This document shows, piece after piece, positions 9,060 through 17,874 of a DNA stretch of 64,000 bases (the first letter of the stretch is position 1; each line of letters begins with the position of its first letter). The DNA comes from JBAOHV01 sp037045265. Lineage in GTDB: Bacteria > Actinomycetota > Acidimicrobiia > Acidimicrobiales > Microtrichaceae. A model generated the notes under the pieces. The model had not been told where the DNA came from. It did not search any database and saw nothing but the letters and a program-made list of their open reading frames with translations. The position numbers and the translations under genes are program-made. The DNA lies in NCBI GenBank assembly GCA_037045265.1, contig JBAOHV010000025.1:1-64000 (forward strand), read 5' to 3'.

Positions 9060-10564
9060 GCCGCCAGATCAAGATGCTCGGCGTGGTGATCATGGTCTGC
9101 TACGTGGCGGCCTTCGCCAAGCTGAACCAGATCCAGGTCCTCGAGGCATCGGAATACAACGACCGGCCCGAGAACACCCGGGCGCAGCTGCGCGACTTCA
9201 ACAGTCCACGGGGCGAGATCGTCAGCGCCGACGGCGTCGTGCTGGCCACGTCCGAGGAGCGACGGGCGCAACTGCGCTACCAGCGTGTCTACCCGGAGGG
9301 ATCGCTCTTCGCCCACATCACCGGCTACTACTCGTTCAGCCTGGGGTCGACCGGGGTCGAGCGGATCTACAACGCCGAGCTGACCGGACGGACCTCGGCG
9401 TTGCAGCTGCGGGAGATCACCGGGTTCTTCTCGTCACCGTCGACCGAGGGCGACGTGATCTTGACGGTCCAGACCCAGGTCCAGCGTGCCGCGGCCGAGG
9501 CGCTGGGGACCATGACCGGGTCGGTCGTGGCGATCGACCCACGAACCGGGGCCATCCTGGCGATGTACTCCAACCCGACCTACGACCCGAACCTGATCTC
9601 CACCAACGACGCCAAGACTGCGTCGGACGTCAAGATCGTGCTCGACGCGTCGCCCGACAAGCCGCTGCTGTCACGCGCGTACCAGGATCGCTTCTTCCCC
9701 GGATCCACGTTCAAGGTGGTCACCGCGACGGCCGGCCTGACGAGTGGAAAGGTCACGGAGTCCGATCCGGTCTACCCGGTTGTCCCCTCGTACACGCCTC
9801 CGCTCACCAACCGGCCGATCTACAACTTCGACCGCAGCATGTGTGGCGGCAACCTCTTCGAGATCCTCCAACGGTCCTGCAACTCGTCATTCGCCCAGAT
9901 GGCCGCCGAACAGCTCGGAGCGGACCCGATGATCGACGCGGCCGAGGCAGCGGGGTTCAACGACGTACCACCGGTCGACCTGACCCGTCCGGCCAGGTCG
10001 GTCTACCCGACCGACTTCGGCGACGTCGTGTCGACCCCCGACGACGCGGCCCCGGTCTACGAGGACACACCGGCGCTGTCCCAGACCGCCATCGGGCAGA
10101 ACGACGTATCTGCGACCCCGCTCCAGATGGCACTGGTGGCGGCCGGGGTGGCGAACGAGGGACGGATCATGGTCCCCCACGTCATGTCCGAGGTGCAGGC
10201 CCGCGACGGTGACACCGTCGCCCGCTTCGACGAGCGCCCCTGGCGCGATTCCATGGACCGCGAGGTCGCGGAGGTCATGCGACGGGCGATGGTGAGCGTC
10301 GTCGAGGCGCCGGGTGGTACCGGTTCGCTCCTGAAGCTGCCAGGTCACGAGGTGGGCGCCAAGACGGGTACAGCTCAGCTTGGTACCAGTCCGCCGCGCT
10401 CGCACGCCTGGATGATCGCATTTGCCGGCCCGCCGGGCGCCGAACCGACCGTCGCAGTGGCGGTCATGGTCCAGGGAGTGACCGGCGATGACGGCCAGAC
10501 CGGTGGGCGTGTCGCGGGACCGATCGCCAAGTCGGTACTGCAGAGCGCTCTCGGGCTCGGCTGA
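9056..10564 (+). CDS. pbpA: PbpA, class B penicillin-binding protein (transpeptidase)
   Basis: 502 residues, start GTG 9056 overlapping the rodA stop. A single N-terminal membrane anchor precedes the PBP dimerisation region (PRGEIVSADGVVLA). The transpeptidase domain carries the three active-site motifs: STFK with Ser217-Lys220, SCN at 274-276 and KTG at 436-438. It cross-links peptidoglycan with RodA. No frame problem is seen. The gap of 78 bases to pknB is the longest inside the cluster and may hold a promoter. Confidence 0.95.
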   Translation: MSRQIKMLGVVIMVCYVAAFAKLNQIQVLEASEYNDRPENTRAQLRDFNSPRGEIVSADGVVLATSEERRAQLRYQRVYPEGSLFAHITGYYSFSLGSTGVERIYNAELTGRTSALQLREITGFFSSPSTEGDVILTVQTQVQRAAAEALGTMTGSVVAIDPRTGAILAMYSNPTYDPNLISTNDAKTASDVKIVLDASPDKPLLSRAYQDRFFPGSTFKVVTATAGLTSGKVTESDPVYPVVPSYTPPLTNRPIYNFDRSMCGGNLFEILQRSCNSSFAQMAAEQLGADPMIDAAEAAGFNDVPPVDLTRPARSVYPTDFGDVVSTPDDAAPVYEDTPALSQTAIGQNDVSATPLQMALVAAGVANEGRIMVPHVMSEVQARDGDTVARFDERPWRDSMDREVAEVMRRAMVSVVEAPGGTGSLLKLPGHEVGAKTGTAQLGTSPPRSHAWMIAFAGPPGAEPTVAVAVMVQGVTGDDGQTGGRVAGPIAKSVLQSALGLG

Positions 10565-10642
10565 GAGCCGTACAGGCGGCGCGGCAACGTCGGCACCGCT
10601 TGCCACGATCCGTGGTGGCCGCGCATCTACGCTGGGCGCCGC

Positions 10643-12595
10643 ATGGCTGACCAAGATCTGCGCGTCCTGAACGACCGGTACGAGATCCACCGTCGCCTGG
10701 CCCGTGGCGGCATGGCCCAGGTCTACCTGGCGCGCGACCGATCCCTGGACCGTCCGGTGGCGGTCAAGGAGCTGGTCCCGGAGTTCGCGGCCGACCCCTC
10801 CTTCGTCGAACGCTTCCGCCGTGAGGCGCAGGCCGCCGCGAACCTCTCTCACCCGAACGTCGTGGGGGTCTACGACTGGGGCGCCCAGGATGGGACCTAC
10901 TTCATCGTCATGGAGTACGTCGATGGGCCGAGTCTCTCCAGGGTCCTACGAACCGACGGTCCCTTCCACCCCAGACGAGCTGCCGAGATCGCCACCGAGG
11001 TCGCCGCGGGTCTCGGGTTCGCCCACTCACGCGGGGTCGTGCACCGCGACGTCAAGCCGGGCAACGTCCTGCTCACCCGCTCCGGTCAGGCCAAGGTGAC
11101 CGACTTCGGGATCGCCCGCGCGCTCAGCTCGCCGGACGAGGACCTGACCCAGGCGGGCTCAGTCATGGGCACCGCAACCTACTTCTCACCCGAGCAGGCA
11201 CAGGGGCTGGCGGTCGACCCACGCTCCGACCTCTACTCACTCGGGGTCGTTCTCTACGAACTGGTCACGGGGCGCCCACCGTTCACCGGTGACACGCCGC
11301 TGGCGATCGCCTACAAGCACGTCCAGGACGAACCGGCGCGCCCGTCGACGATGATCAGCGGTCTGCCCGTCTCGCTCGAGGCGATCATCATGAAGCTGAT
11401 GTCCAAGCGGCCCGATGACCGCTATTCGACTGCCGAGGACCTCCGGGCCGACCTGAACCGATTCCTGGCCGGCGAGCCGACCGTCGCGGAGCGCGACCTC
11501 GTGGCAGCCGGTGCCGGCGCCGCCGCAGTCGTCGTCTCCGACGAGCCCGCGACGACCGTGCAGGCGGCGACGGTCGCAGGAGAGGCCGTACCACCGGTCG
11601 CTCCTCCCGACGAACCCACTGCCGACGAGCCCAAGAAGCGGACGTGGGTGTTCGCGGTCGCCCTGGTCGTGGGCCTTGCCCTGCTCGGCGGGGCGTTGTT
11701 CTGGTTCACGCGCAGCCTGGAAGAGGGCAACGAGGTCACCGTGCCGGCACTGATCGGACTGGAGCTCGACGCGGCCACCGCTGCTCTCGACGAGGCGGGA
11801 CTCGAGGCCGATGTGTCACGGCGCCCGAGCGACCAGTTCGAACCCGGCATCGTGATGGACCAGGATCCTGGCAAGGACGAGAAGGTGGACTCGGGCTCCA
11901 CGGTGAAGCTCGTCGTCTCATCCGGCCCCGAGATCGTCGAGGTGCCCAACGTGGTGCTGCTCACCCAGACCGAGGCGACCGCCCGACTCGACGAAGCCGG
12001 CCTGACCGTGAAGGTCACCCCGCGTGAGGTCGCGGGCGCCGAACCCGGCTACGTGGTCGAACAGAACCCCGCCCCCGGAACCGAGGTCTCACCGGGCGAC
12101 CAGGTCGAGATCTTCGTCTCGGTCGACGCAGGCACGGTGCTCGTCCCCGATGTGGTCGGCCGCCCGTTGGCCCAGGCCCAGACGCAGATCCAGGCGGCCG
12201 GGCTGCGTTTCGCTGCGGCCACGGAGCAGTCGAGCGACAGCGTGGCCGCCGGCAGCGTGATCAGCACCGATCCGGCCGGTGGTTCATCGGTCGAGAGGAA
12301 CTCGACGGTCAACATCGTCGTGTCGAGCGGTCGCGAGCAGGTGGCTGTGCCCGACGTGGTCGGCCAGACCGAGACGAACGCGACCTCCGCGCTCCGCGCA
12401 CAAGGGTTCGCGGTCCGGGTTTCGCCGAAGTCGGTCCCGGCGGGCGACCCCGGTGTCGGCCGCGTGATCACGCAGTCGCCGGACGCGGGTAGCGACGAGG
12501 ACAAGGGCTCGACGGTGACGATCGAGGTGGGTGTCGCATCGTCGACCACCACGACTTCGTCGCCCACGTCGTCCACGAGCACCACGGCCCCGTGA
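10643..12595 (+). CDS. pknB: PknB, membrane Ser/Thr protein kinase with four PASTA domains
   Basis: 650 residues. The kinase domain (about 12-275) has the Gly-rich loop LARGGMAQVYLA, Lys42 in VAVK, HRDVKPGN (Asp136), DFG (Asp154) and an SPE in place of APE after an activation loop with GTATYF. A juxtamembrane linker leads to one helix (FAVALVVGLALLGGALFWF, about 337-356). Four extracellular PASTA domains follow (each beginning VPxxxG or VPNVV) and a Thr/Ser tail. PASTA domains sense muropeptides or lipid II, and the kinase phosphorylates FhaA, FhaB and MviN. A separate pknA, usual in actinobacteria between pbpA and pknB, is absent. Confidence 0.95.
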   Translation: MADQDLRVLNDRYEIHRRLARGGMAQVYLARDRSLDRPVAVKELVPEFAADPSFVERFRREAQAAANLSHPNVVGVYDWGAQDGTYFIVMEYVDGPSLSRVLRTDGPFHPRRAAEIATEVAAGLGFAHSRGVVHRDVKPGNVLLTRSGQAKVTDFGIARALSSPDEDLTQAGSVMGTATYFSPEQAQGLAVDPRSDLYSLGVVLYELVTGRPPFTGDTPLAIAYKHVQDEPARPSTMISGLPVSLEAIIMKLMSKRPDDRYSTAEDLRADLNRFLAGEPTVAERDLVAAGAGAAAVVVSDEPATTVQAATVAGEAVPPVAPPDEPTADEPKKRTWVFAVALVVGLALLGGALFWFTRSLEEGNEVTVPALIGLELDAATAALDEAGLEADVSRRPSDQFEPGIVMDQDPGKDEKVDSGSTVKLVVSSGPEIVEVPNVVLLTQTEATARLDEAGLTVKVTPREVAGAEPGYVVEQNPAPGTEVSPGDQVEIFVSVDAGTVLVPDVVGRPLAQAQTQIQAAGLRFAAATEQSSDSVAAGSVISTDPAGGSSVERNSTVNIVVSSGREQVAVPDVVGQTETNATSALRAQGFAVRVSPKSVPAGDPGVGRVITQSPDAGSDEDKGSTVTIEVGVASSTTTTSSPTSSTSTTAP

Positions 12596-12625
12596 CGGCG
12601 ATCGGGGTGTGCTCGGGGGACCTGG

Positions 12626-13664
12626 GTGGATCGTGACGGCCTAGGCCGGGTCCGTGGAGCGGTCCCGGTCGCGGTCGTCCTGGCCCTGTCGCTCGGCGCG
12701 GTCGCGCTGCTCGGATTCTCGGACACGCTCAATCCGATCGACGCGCTGTTGGGACGTGGAGCGATCGTGACCGTCCCCGATGTCGTCGACTCCGCGCGGC
12801 CACGAGCGGTAGCCGATCTCGACGAAGCGGGGCTCGAAGCCGACGTGACCGAGAAGTTCAGCCTCGAGGCGCCCAAGGGGGTCGTGGTCAGTCAGGAGCC
12901 GGTGTCGGGCGATCGGGTGAGGACGGGGACCGAGGTCCGGATCGTCGTGTCCAAGGGCGCCAACCGGTTGGAGATGCCCGACGCCGTCGGAGAACCCTTC
13001 GCCGAGATCCGCAAGCCGTTCGACGAGGCCGACATCGCGCTCGACGTCGAGCGTGTGCCTTCGGGAGCGCGTCGCGAAGGGGATCGTCATGGAGCAGTCA
13101 CCCGGTCCAGGGACCAGGGTGACCGGCGTCGACACCGTCTCCTTCGTGGTCTCAGACGGTCCGGCGGATCGACCCGTGCCCGAGGTCGTCGGCCGGACCC
13201 TGGACGCGGCGGCATTCGAGCTCGGTCGTTCGGGCCTGGCAGTGGGAGAGATCCGACAGCGCGACGATCCGACTGTCCCTGCCGGCGCGGTCATATCGGT
13301 CTCGCCGACCGGAGGCACCGTCGTGCCGATCGATTCGCCGGTCGAGGTGGTGGTGTCGAACGGCCCAGCACCCGTGGCGGTGCCAGACGTCATCAACGAC
13401 ACCGAACAGGCGGCGCGCGGCGCTCTGGAGCAGCTCGGTCTCGTCGTGCGGCTCGCCGGGCGCCTGCTCGCAGACGGCGAAGCCGGCGTCGGGGTAGTTT
13501 TCGAGCAGTACCCACCGCTGTCGTCGATGCTGCGCCCGGGACAGGAAGTGACGATCGTCGTCGGGCGTGAGCTGGCACCGACGCCGCCACCCCCGACCAC
13601 CACGACCACGACCACCTCGCCCCCCGAGACGTCGTCAACGACGACGACCACCGCCCGACGATGA
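12626..13664 (+). CDS. Kinase-less PASTA protein 1 (frameshifted)
   Basis: A short cytoplasmic N-terminus and one membrane helix (VPVAVVLALSLGAVALLGF) lead to four PASTA repeats, starting VTVPDVV, LEMPDAVG, RPVPEVVG and VAVPDVIN. The match changes frame near 13057, between DVERVPS and VAKGIVMEQSPGPGT. The protein ends in a Pro/Thr-rich tail like that of PknB. There is no kinase or transpeptidase domain. It could compete with PknB for muropeptide or present a wall-binding scaffold (inference). Start GTG 12626 is uncertain; GTG 12632 is possible. Confidence 0.85.
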
Positions 13665-14794
13665 CCTCGGCCGAGAACGCCCAGGACGACCCGACAGGGA
13701 TCGGCCGCGACGGGGGAGCCGACGCCGTGGCCGAGGACGACACGGGCCGGGTCACAGTGGTCGGCGCACCCGAGACGATCGACCGCGCGACCCATCCGGC
13801 ATCGGTGGTGGCGGCGGTGGCGGGAATCCTGGTCGTCGTCGTCGTCGCCCTGGTCGGCCTGGCGGGCATGATCGGCACTGACGACTCCGACGCCCGGCTC
13901 GTACCCGAGGTGGTGGTACCGAGAGTCACCGGCCGGGGCATGGCCGAAGCGCAGGCGCAGCTGGAGCAGTTGGGACTGATCGTCGACGTGCGCTACGAGC
14001 CGAACGAGATCGTCCCGATCGACGTCGTGGTGGAGCAGGAGCCGATCGCGGGTGCCCGACTCGAGGTCGGCGAGCAGGTCGTGCTCTCCGTGAGCGACGG
14101 CCCCGCAGGCATACGGGTCCCCGAGTTCGGCGAGGTGACCGCCGGCGAAGCGGTGCGGCTACTCACGTCGCTGGGCCTGGTCGGGGTGGTCGAGGAGGTG
14201 CACGACGAGTCGGTTCCACAGGGGCAGATAGTCGGCACCATCCCGGCCGAGGGCACCAGGGTCGTCGCCGGAGACCAGGTCACGGTGCAGCTGTCCGCCG
14301 GCCCTGAGCCCCGCACGGTTCCCGGTGTCGTGGGGCAGCCGTCGGCAGCGGCCTTCAACGCGATCGGCCGCGCCGAGTTGCAGGTGGGTGACGTGACCCG
14401 ACGTGTGGTCGCCGATGCTGCACCCGGGACGGTTCTGTCGACCGACCCGGCAGGAGGAGAGCAGGCGCCGCGTGGCTACCCGGTGTCGGTGGTCGTCGCA
14501 GCAGCCCCCGGTTCGACACAGGTGCCCGATGTAGTCGGCTTCACGACCGCGTCCGCTCGCCGTGTCGCCTCGGAAGCGGACCTGGGAGTGACGGTGCGCA
14601 CACAGACCCTCCAACCCGGTGACCGTCGCGACGGACGGGTGCTGTGGCAGTCGCCGGTGGCGGGCTCACCGGCGAGTGCGGACGGAACGATCACCATCAC
14701 GGTGGGGGCGATCCCGGTGCCGACCACCACCACGACGACGACGGTACCGGGAGCGACCTCCTCGACCACGTCGACGACTGCTCCACGGCGTTGA
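13661..14794 (+). CDS. Kinase-less PASTA protein 2
   Basis: 377 residues, start ATG 13661 overlapping the previous stop. An acidic cytoplasmic N-terminus (about 45 residues) precedes a helix (VVAAVAGILVVVVVALVGLAG), then four PASTA domains (VVVPRVTG, IRVPEFGE, RTVPGVVG, TQVPDVVG) and a Thr/Ser tail. It has the same architecture as the preceding gene, so the pair is probably a duplication of the PknB extracellular part followed by divergence. Intact reading frame. Function unknown; a role in wall sensing is inferred from the cluster. Confidence 0.87.
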   Translation: MTSAENAQDDPTGIGRDGGADAVAEDDTGRVTVVGAPETIDRATHPASVVAAVAGILVVVVVALVGLAGMIGTDDSDARLVPEVVVPRVTGRGMAEAQAQLEQLGLIVDVRYEPNEIVPIDVVVEQEPIAGARLEVGEQVVLSVSDGPAGIRVPEFGEVTAGEAVRLLTSLGLVGVVEEVHDESVPQGQIVGTIPAEGTRVVAGDQVTVQLSAGPEPRTVPGVVGQPSAAAFNAIGRAELQVGDVTRRVVADAAPGTVLSTDPAGGEQAPRGYPVSVVVAAAPGSTQVPDVVGFTTASARRVASEADLGVTVRTQTLQPGDRRDGRVLWQSPVAGSPASADGTITITVGAIPVPTTTTTTTVPGATSSTTSTTAPRR

Positions 14795-14828
14795 CCCGGC
14801 AGGGCTCGACGGCGCGTACCCGCCCTGC

Positions 14829-15407
14829 TCAGGCGCAGGTCTTCAGGAAGTTGCCGACCAGGTCGTGGCCGCCGTGTGTGAGCACCGACTCGGGATGGAA
14901 CTGCACGCCCTCGACCGCCAGCTCGCGGTGTCGCAGCCCCATGATCAGCCCGTCCTCGGTCTGGGCGGTGATCTCGAGCACTTCGGGTAGTGACTCGCGT
15001 TCGACGATGAGCGAGTGGTAGCGGGTCGCTTCGAGCGGGTCCGGAAGTCCGCTGAACACCCCTGCTCCGTCGTGGCGGATGGGTGAGGTCTTGCCGTGCA
15101 CGACCTGTGGAGCGCGCACAACACGGCCGCCGAAAACCTCGCCGATGCACTGCAGCCCCAGGCACACCCCGAACACCGGACGGCGGCCACCCCACGTAGC
15201 GATCAACTGGTTCGACAGCCCTGCGTCGGCAGGGGAGCCTGGCCCTGGACTGATGAGGATCCCGTCGGGATCGATGCCCTCGACGTCGGCCAGGGTCAAC
15301 GCGTCGTCGCGGTGCACGATCGGATCCGCGCCCAGCTCCCCCAGGTACTGGACCAGGTTGTAGACGAACGAGTCGTAGTTGTCGATGACCAGGATCCGGG
15401 GTCCCAC
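14829..15407 (-). CDS. trpG: Glutamine amidotransferase component II of anthranilate / aminodeoxychorismate synthase
   Basis: 193 residues from GTG 15407 (VGPRILVIDNYDSFVYN, the family N-terminus). Class I amidotransferase motifs: SPGPGSP, the nucleophile elbow GVCLGLQ with the catalytic Cys, and VQFHPES with catalytic His and Glu. It releases ammonia from glutamine for anthranilate (tryptophan) or 4-amino-4-deoxychorismate (folate) synthesis; sequence alone does not separate TrpG from PabA. A trpG/pabA between pknB and crgA is the normal actinobacterial arrangement. Convergent with the PASTA genes. Confidence 0.93.
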   Translation of the reverse strand: MGPRILVIDNYDSFVYNLVQYLGELGADPIVHRDDALTLADVEGIDPDGILISPGPGSPADAGLSNQLIATWGGRRPVFGVCLGLQCIGEVFGGRVVRAPQVVHGKTSPIRHDGAGVFSGLPDPLEATRYHSLIVERESLPEVLEITAQTEDGLIMGLRHRELAVEGVQFHPESVLTHGGHDLVGNFLKTCA

Positions 15408-15469
15408 AGGCGGCCACGCTATGCCGCGGACCGGTCGGACACCGAACGGGTTGTGGGTATCCTGTCGCC

Positions 15470-15853
15470 ATGGCGAACCCGGCGAAGCGCAGGATCGACG
15501 GCGACGACGCAGCGTCCGGCGAAACATCGGGATCCTCAGCGGGATCCACTGCAGGGTCATCCGATCGACCGGTGAAGGTGGTGCCCCCCAAGGCCAAGGC
15601 CAGGGCCAAGGCGGGCGACAGGGGCGCGCCTGCGCGCTACACCCCCACCAGGACCACGTCCAAGGGTGCCGGGCCCAGTCCCCGTTGGGTGCCAGTGCTG
15701 ATGTTCGCCCTGTGGGGCGTTGGCCTGCTCCTCATCGTCCTGAACTACATGGGCGTACTGCCCGGCTCCGAGGACGGCGGCAACGGCTGGTACCTCGTCG
15801 GCGGGCTGGCCTCGATCCTTGCCGGCATCATGGTCGCCACCCAGTACCGCTGA
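15470..15853 (+). CDS. crgA: CrgA cell-division inhibitor / septal membrane protein
   Basis: 127 residues with an unusually long hydrophilic N-terminus (Ser/Gly/Lys-rich, about 70 residues), then TPTRTTSKGAGPSPRWVPVL and two membrane helices (LMFALWGVGLLLIVLNYMGV and GWYLVGGLASILAGIMVA). PSPRWVP and the two closely spaced helices are typical of CrgA, which binds FtsZ, FtsI and CwsA and coordinates septation. Divergent from trpG by 62 bases. Confidence 0.9.
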   Translation: MANPAKRRIDGDDAASGETSGSSAGSTAGSSDRPVKVVPPKAKARAKAGDRGAPARYTPTRTTSKGAGPSPRWVPVLMFALWGVGLLLIVLNYMGVLPGSEDGGNGWYLVGGLASILAGIMVATQYR

Positions 15854-15909
15854 GATCCGCCTGAGCGATGTCGGTGTGATGACCAACAGGTGATCGTCGG
15901 ATGACAAGT

Positions 15910-15943
15910 CCCAGGCTGTCCCCAACCTGGGGAGAATTTCCCC
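15910..15943. terminator. Two adjoining hairpins between convergent genes
   Basis: CCCAGG at 15910-15915 pairs with CCTGGG at 15926-15931. An overlapping GGGGA...TCCCC hairpin (15929-15943) has an AT-containing loop. The position between the ends of crgA and the next minus-strand gene suits a bidirectional terminator. Confidence 0.45.
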
Positions 15944-15971
15944 GGGCTGTTGAAATCCTGTGGACGAGCGC

Positions 15972-16346
15972 CTACTCGAAGCCGGAGATGAGCTCCATCT
16001 CGTCCATGCAGTGACGGGGCGGTTCGGGCTCCTCGGACACCGCAGCGGTCATCCGCACCTCGGTCCCGCAGGTGGGGCACCGGTAGACCAGCTTCACCTT
16101 GCGCAGGGTGCCGGGGTCGGGCGGTGGCGGTGGTGGCGTGGCGAAGGAGCGTAGGAAGAACCAGCCGACCCGGAAGATCGCGTAGCCCATCAACAGGGCG
16201 AAGACGGTCGCCACCGGACCTGTCTGGACGAACGACGACAGCACCAGGCCCGCGACCACCAGGACGCACAGGTGCAGCCACCAGCGACCCCACCACGGTT
16301 TGCGGGGAGCGACTGCCAGGTCCTGGTCGGTGTCGGTCGAGTCCAT
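15972..16346 (-). CDS. Membrane protein with C-terminal zinc ribbon
   Basis: 124 residues with two membrane helices (LCVLVVAGLVLSSFV and VATVFALLMGYAIFRVGWFF), a Pro run, then a zinc-ribbon-like CPTCGTEV...HC segment near the C-terminus. No named family is recognised. Similar small proteins occur in actinobacteria beside CrgA-type genes. Function unknown. Confidence 0.65.
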   Translation of the reverse strand: MDSTDTDQDLAVAPRKPWWGRWWLHLCVLVVAGLVLSSFVQTGPVATVFALLMGYAIFRVGWFFLRSFATPPPPPPDPGTLRKVKLVYRCPTCGTEVRMTAAVSEEPEPPRHCMDEMELISGFE

Positions 16347-16364
16347 CGGTGCCCAATCGGGGTC

Positions 16365-16406
16365 TGTGATCCGTGGGCGAGGCTAGGGCCTCGCCCACGG
16401 ATCACA
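16365..16406 (-). terminator. Perfect 19-bp hairpin downstream of the thiolase gene
   Basis: Arms 16365-16383 and 16388-16406 are exact inverted complements around a 4-base loop. The hairpin lies 32 bases past the thiolase stop on the minus strand and 18 bases before the start of the next minus-strand gene. There is no U-tract, as is common for actinobacterial terminators. Confidence 0.75.
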
Positions 16407-16438
16407 AATGCGGGGCACACGACCGCCAGGGAAGGGCG

Positions 16439-17647
16439 TCAGCCGATCCGCTCGATGATGGTGGCGTTGGCCAGGCCGCCGCCCTCGCACATGGTCTGCA
16501 TGCCCAGACGCCCACCGGTGCGCTCGAGCTCGTTGAGCATCGTCGCGAGCAGCTTGGCGCCCGATCCGCCCAGCGGGTGACCTAGCGCGATGGCACCGCC
16601 GTTGGGGTTGACCTTGGCCATGTCGGGGTCGTGCTCCTTGGCCCAGGCCAGCACGACCGATGCGAACGCCTCGTTGATCTCGATGTGGTCGATGTCGCCG
16701 ATGCTCAGGCCGGCCTTCTCGAGCGCCTTGGTCGTAGCGGGGATCGGCCCGGTCAGCATGCGCACCGGGTCCACTCCCGCCAGGGCGAAGCTGCGGAAGC
16801 GTGCACGGGGGGTGAGGCCGAGCTCCTCGGCCTTCTCGGCGCTCATGATCAGCGCCGCCGAGGCGCCGTCGCAGATCTGGGAGCTGTTGCCCGCTGTCAC
16901 CTTGCCGTTCTCGAGGAACGAGGACTTGAGCTTGGCGAGACCCTCGGCGGTGGTGCCGGGGCGGATCCCCTCGTCACGGGTGTGCATCGTGTCGAGGACC
17001 TTGATCTCGCCCGTCTCCTGGTCACGGATCTTCGACACGACCGGGATGATCTCGTTGTCGAAGCGGCCTTCGTCGGCGGCCTGCTCGGCGCGCTGCTGGG
17101 AGAGGGCGCCGAAGGCATCGAGATCCTCACGGCTGATGCCCCACTCGTTGGCGATCACCTCGGCGGAGAGGCCCTGACCGATCATGCCCGGATGGCCGTC
17201 CAGGAGCTCGACGTCCGCGTAGCGGTCCATGGCCGCGCCGAACGGGAACCCTACGTTGCGTGAGATCGAAGCCCCCATGGGCACCAGGCTCATGACCTCG
17301 ACCCCGGCAGCCACCGCCACGTCGTACGCTCCGGCCATCACACCCTGTGCTGCGAAGTGATACGCCTGCTGGGAGGACCCGCACTGACGGTCGATCGTGG
17401 TGGACGGCACGGACTCGGGCCAACCTGCCGCGAGCACGGCGTTGCGACCGACGTTCAGCGCCTGGGCGCCTGCCTGCATGACGCAGCCCATGATCACGTC
17501 GTCGACGAGCGCGGGATCCAGGCCGTTGCGCTCCTGAAGTGCCTTGAGCGTCTCGGCCGCCAGGTCCACCGGGTGCCAGCCCGAGAGGGCGCCGTTGCGC
17601 TTGCCGCCCGCGGTGCGGACTACGTCGATGATCACTGCCTCTGGCAT
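16439..17647 (-). CDS. Acetyl-CoA acyltransferase (thiolase)
   Basis: 402 residues from ATG 17647 (MPEAVIIDVVRT). Thiolase motifs are complete: the nucleophilic Cys in TIDRQCGSSQQA, NEAFAS, GGAIALGHPLGGSGA with the catalytic His, and the second Cys in CEGGGLANATI. It carries out the last, CoA-dependent cleavage of beta-oxidation or the reverse condensation. The gene is divergent from an acyl-CoA synthetase, with a palindromic operator between them, so the two probably form one fatty-acid or sterol side-chain regulon (inference). Confidence 0.93.
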   Translation of the reverse strand: MPEAVIIDVVRTAGGKRNGALSGWHPVDLAAETLKALQERNGLDPALVDDVIMGCVMQAGAQALNVGRNAVLAAGWPESVPSTTIDRQCGSSQQAYHFAAQGVMAGAYDVAVAAGVEVMSLVPMGASISRNVGFPFGAAMDRYADVELLDGHPGMIGQGLSAEVIANEWGISREDLDAFGALSQQRAEQAADEGRFDNEIIPVVSKIRDQETGEIKVLDTMHTRDEGIRPGTTAEGLAKLKSSFLENGKVTAGNSSQICDGASAALIMSAEKAEELGLTPRARFRSFALAGVDPVRMLTGPIPATTKALEKAGLSIGDIDHIEINEAFASVVLAWAKEHDPDMAKVNPNGGAIALGHPLGGSGAKLLATMLNELERTGGRLGMQTMCEGGGLANATIIERIG

Positions 17648-17692
17648 TGGTGGTTCTCCGGTTCCGGTTCGTGTGTCCCCCGACCGATCCAA

Positions 17693-17710
17693 CTTGACCG
17701 ATCGGTCAAG
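17693..17710. promoter_or_regulatory. Palindromic operator between thiolase and acyl-CoA synthetase genes
   Basis: CTTGACCGATCGGTCAAG is an exact 18-base palindrome, 45 bases upstream of the thiolase start. The form and length suit a TetR-family repressor of fatty-acid catabolism. No TetR gene is adjacent; the nearest TetR genes are at 28354 and 49493. Confidence 0.7.
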
Positions 17711-17874
17711 ATTCTGGTGCCCAAGGGCCCGGAAGGTCAACGCGCTGGGCGGTTCTGCGAGATGAACCGAAAGGGGCGCCGCGAGTTCGGGCCCGCCGGT
17801 ATCCTGCCCGTGCCGGACGTGGAGGGGTGGACGAGTCCCCGGTCGCGGCTCACACATCGACAAGGGGGACCCCG

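Noticed and set aside
14476..15609. A 377-codon minus-strand frame across the end of PASTA protein 2 and trpG
   Set aside because: It is out of frame with trpG and antisense to the PASTA gene; it lacks any motif and is an artefact of GC-rich codon bias.
15890..15970. Possible oriC/DnaA-box region next to crgA (a TGTGGACGA match and nearby hairpins)
   Set aside because: Only one imperfect box is present and there is no dnaA, dnaN or gyrB. The hairpins are better explained as terminators between convergent genes.
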